A DNA stretch of 64,000 bases from Polyporus tsugae. Lineage: Eukaryota; Basidiomycota; Agaricomycetes; Polyporales; Polyporaceae. The notes below the pieces were generated by a model, which was not told the DNA's origin, did no database searches, and was given only the letters and a program-made list of their open reading frames with translations. Below, in pieces: positions 55,701 to 64,000 of this stretch. The position numbers and the translations under genes were made by a program. Numbering within the stretch: the stretch's first letter is position 1; each line of letters starts with the position of its first letter. Location: positions 2,294,001 to 2,358,000 of the forward strand of contig JAHRBS010000003.1 of NCBI GenBank assembly GCA_024305745.1, given 5' to 3'.

Positions 55701-57026
55701 GAGGGGGCGACGACGTAGTGAGAGTGATCGTGAGAGGAAGAGGCGGACGCCTTGTGGTCGACTGGGTCGTCCTCAGTCGGATCGAACGGCTTCTGGACTG
55801 TCGCCCCCGCTGACCGCTGCTGGTACGGGCGCATAGATGAGGGGGTGTCGCGTCCAGGGTAGAGGTTGGCAGCGGTGGGGTCGCCCATGCCAGTCAGGGC
55901 GGCCAGTTCTGCCAAGGCTCAGACAAATACGCGTATGCGGGACCGAAAAGGGACATACTGTTCGATTTCCCCCTGTCTCCGTCGCCAACTTTCATAGGTC
56001 TCCTGCATACTCCACAAACACCAAGGTTAGACTTCCGGATGACACCTCCAGCGCGTGAAGGACCTGGTGGAGGACCATAAACAGCTGTGAAGCATGCCTA
56101 TTTCAACATGGCGTCAGCACGGTTCGCATGCACGGAAGCAAGAGCGGCATGAAGATCATAGGGCAATAGAGCGGTTTATGGGAGGCGCATAACTGAAGGC
56201 ATTGTGTGAGGCCAGTGTTGGAGGCTTAAACCAGCGCGGAATCTCTCGCGACATACGCGATACCGGCACATAGAGCACTGCGACGTTGAAGCTAAAGATA
56301 AAGATACACGAACGTTCGCACATGTATTCGAGACGTTTGAGCGGTGGAAGCTACCGGGGGGGAAAGGCTTGGTCGCGCTCTAGACCCGTTACGCTGCGGG
56401 CGAGCAAGGATACAGGCGCGCGACGTGAGAAGACAAAATACAAGGGCATGAAGAGCGAGTGTCGTCTGCTCAGTGGACGAAGGGTAGGAAAGAATAAGGA
56501 GAGGGTGGGGATGCAGGGAAAACCTGGATAAAAGATAGCGGACGATAGTACTCACTTCGTGGAGGGCGTGTCCACATTCGGGGACGATATGAGGCTTCTC
56601 GCCGGGAAGCCTGAAGCTTGAGCTGAGAGGCTCGAGACAGACGGGGCACTCCTCCTCCTCATCGGAAGCATCGTGGCTTGATACAACAGGGAGGGGTGCT
56701 GCGACCATGGCGACGTAGGGGTGGTAGTTTACGGAGTCGGCTTGGGAGGTGTAGGACGGGGGTTTTGCGGAGGAGTTGGCGGAGTATGCCGAGCGCAGGG
56801 ATGCGGCAGATGTGACGCGTTGGGGGGAGCGTTGGAAGACGGAGCGAACGGAGGCAGCGAAGGAGTTTGTCTTGGAGGCGGCAGCGGCTCGGGGGGAGAG
56901 GAGAGGGGAGGAGGGAGGAGGAAGAAGATGCTGATGGGAGTTGGACTGATCGAGTTGGGGTTGATGTCGTGCTGGCGAGCTACTCGAATTCTTCGGAATC
57001 CAGCTGGAGGAGAATTCCGACCTCAT
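52771..57026 (-). CDS. RING-H2 / PH / vWA scaffold, Ste5/Far1-like
   Basis: Five exons, about 1,200 residues. Exon 1 (ATG 57026, MRSEFSSSWIPKN) is a Ser-rich leader ending in the first half of a RING-H2: CPVCLEPLSSSF ... PHIVPECGHALHE. After a 458-nt intron, exon 2 completes it with ACFTAVYGPPPG and LGVCGVCRRPMKV, giving a C3H2C3 ligand set. Exon 3 has a disordered Ser/Gln linker, a PH domain (LLSVRRDALVREFFVYLFKE ... GVLRLKGRIYIRHIRQV ... SFILIFKDRSSLETWKQHIQ) and the start of a vWA domain (DLILVISVPGPSATPSTAAL). Exon 4 completes the vWA (NPVTGFVLVSDSS, IHSFGYGRSHDPASLWLMSN). The last exon ends IELVSRSTDWVARE. The vWA lacks the metal-site DxSxS. Yeast Ste5 and Far1, which hold Gbeta-gamma and MAP kinases or Cdc24 at the membrane, share this domain order. 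The pheromone/MAPK role here is inference. Confidence 0.85.
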
Positions 57027-57290
57027 CCAGGTCGCACGCGAGGCGTCAGGGGAGGGGAAAGGAAAAACAGGGAAAGGAGCGGGACAGGCGATATTAGCCG
57101 TGGCGGGCGGGCGGGCGGGCGGTCGGGGTCGAGTGTACTGTACTGGACAGGAACGACCCGCAAACAATTTGCCCCCTCCAACGGCCGATCCGGATCTCTA
57201 GGCTTGGTTTCCCAGCATTTGCTCATTGTCCCTTCCCGCGACCAGCCATATTAATATTGCTCTCGTAACTCATCCGCACCCGCCCGCTCT

Positions 57291-57569
57291 ATGTCCTCGC
57301 CCACCTCTTGTGCGACGAGCAGCGCGGACAAGACGCAGCGACCGTCGGCCGCGGACGCCTGGCCGGGGAGCACCCTCGCCCCGCGACGATCGGCGCCGAG
57401 AATGGCAACTTCCGCACAACAAAACGAGACTCCCAAGACATTCGTTCTATTGATCCTGCGGCCTATCCTCGCCTTCTCAGTGCAAATGACGATCAATCTC
57501 CTGCAGAATCTCCCCTCTCGCCGCGAGCGACCTCCACTCTCGCTTCGCTCTTTGCGTGTCAGGCTCTAA
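57291..57569 (+). CDS. Possible small hypothetical gene
   Basis: A 92-residue frame from ATG 57291, with a Ser/Ala-rich start and one hydrophobic stretch (FVLLILRPILAF). The overlapping +1 frame (to 57574) has a more protein-like composition (DIRSIDPAAYPRLLSANDDQ) but no ATG, so the true frame is unclear. It lies divergently from the RING-PH-vWA gene. It could equally be transcribed leader or a decayed exon. Low confidence. Confidence 0.2.
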   Translation: MSSPTSCATSSADKTQRPSAADAWPGSTLAPRRSAPRMATSAQQNETPKTFVLLILRPILAFSVQMTINLLQNLPSRRERPPLSLRSLRVRL

Positions 57570-59039
57570 ACTAACGTATGTCTTCGCAAGCTCGGTGGAC
57601 TTGCCTGCCATGCTGCAACACCGTGGCGTACCGAGGAGGTCCAGTGGCGGCTCGATCCTACCGCCCTAGTCCTCATCAAGCAGGCGAAAAGCATACCCTA
57701 GTTTGAACTGAGCCGTCGCCGCGATCCCTCATCCTCCGCCCTTGGAAATGTAGAGCATCCCGCTGACCCTACAGTAACACCCAGCCAAACCCTGAGTACC
57801 GTTACACGACGCCGACAGGCCCGCGTCAACTCGGAACATGTTCCGTGCCCCGCCCGCCAACTTCAATGTCAAGGCATGCATATACTTAATAGCGACCGAA
57901 GGGTGTGTTCTTCCTCCGGTCTGATCTCACCCGCGACTTACCGAACGTTCAAATCAGACCCCACAAACGACTGATCACACGCAAAACTACAAGTACATGC
58001 TCGGTCCGACACATATCCTTCACCGTCAGAATGCGAATCGCGATCGGGCTTTCTCCTTAACGGCCCCACATGCCACACAAACTTGAAGTTTGGTGGCATA
58101 CTCGGGTACGTCGTAGCTCGGGGTGCATTGTGAAAGGTGTGAGTTTCTCCTAATCATGCGCTGTTCACGGTCACACCCTGGGGTGCAACTTCTCCTTCTA
58201 TCTCGTACAGAAATGATGCAAAGCAGCTTGATGGATGCCCTCAACGCATCTTCCATCGCGTTCTGGCCGGCGGTGTGAGACTTTGTGGCACCGAGGTCGC
58301 TTCTTCCCACTCACGCGTGACGCCCCTGCGACAGCCTCCGCAGGGACGATCCGCACCGCCCTGAAAAGGGAAGCGTTCTCCCCGACTGGCTTCTCCTCTG
58401 CTCTCAGCACTCAAGTACATACTGACCGCGTCATTGCAGGATACACTGTATCCGACCGGTTCCATGTTTCATTCCGCCGTGCGCGCGGATCCCGGTGGCA
58501 AGTGTTCCCCATACTGTGCTTTTCCTTTCCTGGACAGTTCCTGAGTTTCGTAGCTTCGTGCGCGATCGCCTCTTTCTGTCTCCTTCTGTGACCCCCTGAA
58601 CTTTGGCTGGATGACTTAGGGCCTGCTAGCGCTGAGGAGGCGTCGCTAGAACGGAAGGCGAACCTTGTGAACACCTGCTGATAGAGTTGCTCGAACGTCA
58701 GCCACGTCCGGGGCCTATGACGCCTCGCCAGCGTCGCTGGCGATGCCAACAAGCTACTGACACTGTCAGCGGCGGGCGACCATGTATATGCATGAGTACT
58801 TGACATGTACAGCCCGCGGAACTTGGAGGCATGGCTCCCGTGCATGTGTTATGTAGCAAGAGGTGTCTGTGGCCGCTCACCGGTGCTCACCGTTGATCAT
58901 AGCTACGCATATATCATGCCATTTCGAGGCCAACACTGATCCCACATCCATGCCAGCGCGACAGGCTGTCCCCGTCGTCCGTCATGCGGTTCACCACCGA
59001 GCCGTCGTACTGTTCCGTGGTCCTGCCCGGTGGGATATC

Positions 59040-59195
59040 ATGACGGTAATTATCCCCTTGCTCTTCGCTTCGTTGGCAGCTCATCTCGTCTCTGCAGACA
59101 CACCATACATCGAACTCCCTGCAGATCACACACGTCACCGTCAGACGGTCGATATCACCAGCTCGGGACTCGATGTACGTGCCGGGACCCCGTAG
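59040..59195 (+). CDS. Possible very small secreted peptide
   Basis: A 51-residue frame starting MTVIIPLLFASLAAHLVSAD, a textbook-like signal peptide with an Ala-x-Ala-type cleavage region, followed by a short polar chain. It may be spliced onward near the GTACGT at 59174. A 149-residue Cys-containing frame lies on the opposite strand, so which strand codes, if either, is uncertain. Confidence 0.2.
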   Translation: MTVIIPLLFASLAAHLVSADTPYIELPADHTRHRQTVDITSSGLDVRAGTP

Positions 59196-60572
59196 ATCGT
59201 CCAGGGAAAAACACAAGGCTGCGTTCACGCCCGTCGGAATCAGTCGGATACCCCTCGAGACCGAAGTCGAAGTCATGCGCGTACAGTACGCCGCACATCC
59301 GTTCGTCCACGCATAGACTCGGACTTGAGTTTGAGCTGGGGCTATGGCGGGGAAGGGGGCCAAACGTGTACAGCCTTCTCATCAAGGATCATGCTTCTCT
59401 TCTCCCGCTCATGATGTGGTCGGGGTCGTTATCCGTCCATTCATCAGCAGTGTCTCCGTCTCTCACAAACGTCTCCTTGCTGCTCGTTATACACAGGACT
59501 CCATCTGGCCTCTGTGGGTGTTCCGCTGTCGTGTGACGGGACCGTTAGTGACGGCGGGAATGCACACAATGACGTCCACAGCCTTTGGGCCCGAGCAACC
59601 CGATCGTGAAGGTGGTTCTTATACGCAACGGGGCCAACCTTGCAATGCTCTCATGTCTGCAAATGAATTCTGGCTTCTTCAGCGAGAGCATAATAGACTC
59701 GTGACTCCGGATCCTGAACGCCGGTGAAACTCATCTCCCTACGGCAGCCTTCGATTAGAGATCGTACAATCCGCGCACACCATGCATAAGTAAACGTACT
59801 TAGGTTACGAAACACTATGGCAGGTTCGAGTTCCGAATGGGCCTCTTCTTTCATTGGCCGACACTCAATTGCAACTTCACCTGGCGCCGTAGAGCTCTCC
59901 GGACAGCACCCCTTCGTTTGTTGCATCCTGCTTTATCGCCCACTTCGGCTTTGGGCCCAAGGCTTCAAAACAACGTTGGTAAGTCCGGCTATCCTGGTTC
60001 GATTTCGAGACACAGCACTCGAGTAAGATACTATGGACAGGTCTAGAACTGTTCAGAAGCGAAAAGTTCGGCCCATAGCACGTTCGCTGCGTGCTAGAGT
60101 CTCCGCAAGATGTCCGCAAGAGGTGAGATCTAGAGCCAGGACAATGAGAAGCGGAGCACAGAAGACTCAACGGACGGACGGCAGGACGGCCGCTTGTGAC
60201 AGATTGAGAAGCTCGAATCTGATAGCAAGTACCTTCAGGGCGCGGCGTGCCGGACACATGCGGTCAGCGGTCTCATGCCGATGTTCGCCCCGTAAGGTGT
60301 TCGATTTGCCCTCGTCTTCAACGCCTTGTTTAGACTTCTATTTTTCTATTGATATTGTTACTTGTACATACACGAAACCAAGAAATACAATGAAAACTCG
60401 AGAGCATTATTAGAACGCATCATAAACAGTATAATGCGCTAAACGAAAGGACGAACGAACGGACCGAATCAGCGAGTGAGTAAGCGAGCAGGCAAGCAAC
60501 GAAGTCAACCGACAAGAGAAATCCAAGAAACAGTCCATATTTTCCGAAACCACGTACGCAGCGCCTCATCTC

Positions 60573-63285
60573 CTATACCCCCTCACTCATCTCCACAGGC
60601 AATTGACTGTAGCCAGACATGTCTCTCCTTCCGCGCACCAAGCCCCGTACGCTGTTCCACGCGTCGCCCACCGCAATCCTCGCGCTGTCGAAGATCGTCT
60701 CTTGCTGAATAACCTCACCCGGCATCACGCTCGACGCGGGGCGCACCCACCACCTGAGAAACAGCGAGCTCGACACTACGCTCACCGACGAGAACGCCAT
60801 CGCGCCAGCAGCGGTCATCGGCGGCATGTTCAGGCCCCACGGCAGGAACAGGCCCATCGCGAGGGGGATGCTCAACACGTTGTACAGGCACGCCCAGGCC
60901 AGGTTCCGGCGGATCGTGCCGAAGATCGCGCGCGAGAGGTGCAGCGCCGCGACGACGTCCAGCAGGTCCGAGCGCATCAGCACGATGTCCGCCGCCTCGA
61001 TCGCCACGGACGTGCCCGACGAGAGTGCGATCCCCACCGACGCCGCGACGAGCGAAGGCGAGTCGTTGATCCCGTCCCCGACCTACACCGGACGATCACC
61101 CTGTCAGCAACGCAAATCATGAAAAGCGGGGAAGCGAAGGAGGACGTACCATAGCGACACCGCCACCGTGCTTCTCCATGAGCTCCGTCACTACGGCAGC
61201 CTTGCCCTTCGGGCTCATGTGCGCCCATACGTGCTCCGGCCTGATCCCGACCTGCTTCGCGACCGCGAGCGCCGTCGTCTTCGCGTCCCCCGTCAGCATG
61301 TTCACCTCGATGCCCATGTCCTGCATTGCGCGGATCGCGTGCACGGACGACGGGCGGGGCTTGTCCGACAGCGCAATGGCGAGGACAGGGGACGGCGCCT
61401 TGCCCACCGCAGCGAGCGACACGAAGATCGACGTCCTGCCCTGGTTGGATTCCTCCGAGTCGAACGCGGCGAGAGTCGTCGGAAGGGTCGCGCTGTCGGA
61501 CTGGAGGATGAACCGCGCGTTCCCGATGTACATCGTGTGCTTGCCCTTCCCACCAGGAAGCGACAGGACCGCCTTCACCCCCGCCCCAGTGACGCTCTCG
61601 AATGTGTCAATCGTCATCTCGGGGACGGGGACCATCGACTTGTTCAGCAGGTCCTTGCCGTACACCGCGACCGCCTTTGCAAGAGGGTGCTCCGAGCGCG
61701 CCTCGGTCGCCGCGACCATCGCAATGACGTCAGCGCGGGAAGTACCGCTGCCCACCTTCGTCGAAAGCGAAGAGTCGTCCGCACGGAGGTCGCTGTGGTC
61801 GCTCGACGGCGCCCAGACGATGGCAGCAACGGTAAGCTTGCCCTCGGTGACGGTGCCGGTCTTGTCCAGACAGATGCGCTTGATGAACCGGCTCGCCTCG
61901 AGCGGGCGCCCCCCTTTGATCAGAATACCGTTCTTCGCCCCCATACCCGTGCCCACCATGATCGCGGTGGGCGTGCTCAGCCCAAGCGCACACGGGCACG
62001 CCACGACGACGACAGAGATACACAGCTGGAGACAGACCGCGAGCTTCGACGCGCCGTGCGCGTGGAAGAGCGCAGGGAGCGAGCTGTCGCTCATGGCGTG
62101 CGAAATGACCATCCAACCGATGAAGGTGAGGATCGAGAGCGAGATGACCGCCGGCACAAAGTAGCCCGCGACCTTGTCCGTGAACGCCTGGATCGGCGCC
62201 TTGGATGTCTGCGCCTCCTCGACGAGCTTCACAATCTGCGCGAGTGCCGTGTCCTTCCCGGCGCGCGTAACCGTCATATCGAACGTGCCCAGTCCGTTGA
62301 GCGTGCCGCCGATGACAGAGTCTCCGACCTGCTTCAGCACCGGCACAGGTTCGCCCGTGACCGCGCTCTCGTCGATGGAGGACGTGCCGCGCAGGACCGT
62401 GCCATCGGCCGGGATCTTCTCGCCAGGGACGAGCTTGACAATGTCGCTGACCTGTAGAAGCTCCGTGGGGATCTTCTTCTCCTGCGTGCACGCCGGCGGG
62501 TCGGTGTAGATGGTGGCCATGGACGGCGCAAGAGCCATGAGATCCGTGAGTGCAGCGCTCGTCTTCCCCTTCGCCCGATTCTCGAGATACCGGCCGAGCG
62601 AGACGAACATGATCAGCATCGTGCTCGTGTCAAAGAAGACCATAGGGTGGTACCCGAGGTCTTTGCTGAGACCCATGAAACACATCGCGCCCACCGAGTA
62701 GAAGTACGCCGCGGCCGAACCGATCGAGATGAGGACATCCATCGTCGCGCTGCCGTGCTTGAGTGCCTTGTACGCGTTCCTGAAGAACCGCTGCCCGACC
62801 CAGAATATCGCCGGTGTGGCGAGTGCGAGTGCGATCGTGTCGCCGACGTAGATGCCTCGACACAGCTGGTGCTCGACGATGGGTTCCAGGAACGAAATCT
62901 TCGGGGCGACCATCGCGACGAAGAAGACGGGGATAGCAAAGATGAGACTCCACTTGAACCGCATCCACCATTCCTGAATCTCCTTTGTGCGAGCGAGCGA
63001 CTGCATCTGTGTTGAGTCTTCCTGGTCCGAGACCATAGCGTCGAAGCCCATATCCTCTATTCGCTGCACCAGTTCTCGCGGTCCGACCATTGTCCTGTCA
63101 AAAGTGACCTGGCATAGTTCTGTGGCCAATGCGACGGAAACGCTTGAGACGCCAGGCACCGCGCCTAGCTCCTTCTCTACGGTGGATGTGCACGACGAGC
63201 ATGTCATGCCATATATGCGAAGTTGGATGGTATCCGCGCTCGACGGGGGAATGAGGGTTGCGTCGAAACCGATGTCGGATATTTC
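60573..63285 (-). CDS. CCC2: Copper-transporting P1B-type ATPase (Ccc2/ATP7), 5' end not visible
   Basis: Pumps Cu+ into the late secretory pathway, where it loads multicopper oxidases such as ferroxidases and laccases. The first visible exon starts after an acceptor at 63286 (EISDIGFDATLIPPSSADTI) and runs into a complete metal-binding domain with YGMTCSSCTSTVEKELGAVP. Membrane helices follow (FKWSLIFAIPVFFVAMV and others), then the TGE motif SAVTGEPVPV, the Cu-translocation CPC motif VACPCALGLSTPTAIMVGTG, the phosphorylation site DKTGTVTEG, the HP motif RSEHPLAKAV, and GDGINDSP just after an intron near 61140-61085. The C-terminal helices include MAFSSVSVVSSSLFLRWWV. EISDIGFDAT is the usual tail of a preceding metal-binding domain, so at least one upstream exon must exist or have been lost. 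I do not see it between 63286 and the window end. Confidence 0.93.
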
Positions 63286-63345
63286 CTAGAACTTCGTCAG
63301 TTGCCTGATTCAACAAGCGATTTTCATGTGAACCCTCCGACAGAA

Positions 63346-63766
63346 TACAGTCGAAACCCTCTTAACCCATACCCCTCGGAAAGGTATGGGTTATGAGGGT
63401 TTATGGGATAGTAGAGGTTTGGCGCCCTATAAGCGCTCTCGCAAGGACGCGGTCCGCGGGCGTCGAATGAGCGCTCTTCAAGGGTATGGTCAGCACACGC
63501 AACCTGAAATGGGTCACCAACGCTTTGCTGTTCGCTCGAACAGCATTTATATCACATCTATGCTCAGAATGACCACCTTGGTTAGAGCCAAAAACATATT
63601 TTACCCCCCGGCGCTATGGGATTTGGGCCCCCAAAAGGGTAATGGGTATGGGATATCAGGGGATCATGGGTTTTCCCCGCTTTCCCGACTCGGGAAAGGC
63701 CTTGGGCCATGGGGTATGAGGGGTTATGGGTTATGAGAGGGATGGGATAAGAGGGTTTCGACTGTA
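63346..63766. mobile_element. Non-autonomous pogo/Fot1-like element (MITE), 417 bp
   Basis: Terminal inverted repeats of 26 bp match at 24 positions: the left arm (63348-63373) begins CAGTCGAAACCCTCTTA, and the right arm (63739-63764) is its reverse complement. The element is bounded by TA on both sides (63346-63347 and 63765-63766), the duplication made by Tc1/mariner-superfamily insertion. CAGT ends are typical of pogo/Fot1 elements. Inside are many copies of ATGGGTTATGAGGG-like units near both ends, a short palindrome around TTTCCCGACTCGGGAAA, and no transposase frame. It sits 62 bp upstream, in gene sense, of the first visible copper-ATPase exon, so probably in an intron or the promoter of that gene. 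Confidence 0.82.
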
Positions 63767-64000
63767 CTGAGCGTGGGTTAACTGTGGCCCTCATTCTAGT
63801 GAATGTCTGTTTAACTAATCGATGGTCCCCGTCGCAGCGGTTGTCAAGGTCGAAAACGACACGTTAAGCAGGGTAAACGACCGTTCCGACAGAAGGTTCC
63901 GGAGAGGCGAGGCAATATCGCGGGCACAATTGCCTCTGAGACGTGGCAGACGAGGACCCGCACAACTGGCTGTAGGGACACCAGATCGCCACCCAGGAGC
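63767..64000. other. Right edge, no gene seen
   Basis: Sequence beyond the element. I searched the minus strand for a metal-binding-domain exon (MTCxxC) of the copper ATPase and found none. Confidence 0.4.

Larger units (their letters stand above)
57027..60572. other. Gene-poor stretch of about 3.5 kb
   Basis: Contains the 5' flank of the RING-PH-vWA gene with a (GGGC)n tract (57102-57122) and two weak gene candidates listed separately. The remainder (57600-58900 and 59400-60500) holds only short unconvincing frames. Confidence 0.4.

Noticed and set aside
52771..60572. Mating-type locus with pheromone genes next to the Ste5/Far1-like gene
   Set aside because: I looked for short frames ending in a CaaX motif and for a seven-helix receptor and found neither.
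61168..62457. 429-residue plus-strand open frame
   Set aside because: Antisense to the copper ATPase; Arg/His-rich shadow of high-GC codons.
63386..63736. 116-residue frame inside the mobile element
   Set aside because: It is a translation of the internal GGGTTATGAGGG-type repeats and has no transposase motif.

Overview
The window is nuclear DNA of a filamentous basidiomycete, most likely an Agaricomycete. Genes are split by many introns of about 50-65 bases with GT...AG ends, coding GC is high, one tRNA gene carries an intron, and several proteins are of types I know mainly from mushroom-forming fungi. All intron boundaries were worked out by hand from reading frame, splice signals and family knowledge; no alignment was run.

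Layout. 0-8 kb: a short unknown protein gene (minus), about 3 kb with no recognisable gene, then a 1023-residue Ser/Pro-rich disordered protein (minus). 8.2-9.8 kb: a chymotrypsin-fold serine protease-like gene that appears broken by three frameshifts. 10.3-13.4 kb: an anoctamin (TMEM16/Ist2-like) gene and an intron-containing tRNA-Met(CAT). 13.8-17.8 kb: HSE1 (ESCRT-0) divergent from MMS2 (ubiquitin E2 variant), both in ubiquitin pathways. 19.1-19.9 kb: a small secreted Pro/Val-repeat plus Gly/Tyr-rich protein gene containing a 12-nt exon. 20.4-26.7 kb: SEC6 (exocyst) converging on QNS1 (NAD synthetase). 27.1-36.1 kb: ACC1 (acetyl-CoA carboxylase), with a 19-nt microexon, followed by the ribosomal protein gene RPL33 (eL33). 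36.6-42.5 kb: ARG7 (ornithine acetyltransferase), a membrane-anchored unknown protein, and COQ6 (ubiquinone hydroxylase).

43-52 kb is an accessory-looking block. It holds three same-strand genes about 3 kb apart, each with a TATA-like box, short 5' exon(s) and a large disordered final exon. Their predicted proteins are 404, 410 and 405 residues and match nothing I recognise. 52.8-57.0 kb encodes a RING-H2 / PH / vWA protein with the domain order of the yeast pheromone-pathway scaffolds Ste5 and Far1. 57-60.5 kb is gene-poor. 60.6-63.3 kb is a copper-transporting P-type ATPase (Ccc2/ATP7 type). Just upstream of its first visible exon is a 417-bp non-autonomous pogo/Fot1-like element with TA target duplication and 26-bp terminal inverted repeats; the 5' end of the ATPase gene is not visible.

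Most of the window is ordinary housekeeping sequence for secretion, lipid, NAD, arginine, ubiquinone and metal metabolism, with no operon-like logic. The most unusual items are the triplet of disordered-protein genes, the Ste5/Far1-like scaffold, the repetitive secreted protein, the decayed protease and the MITE-like insertion.
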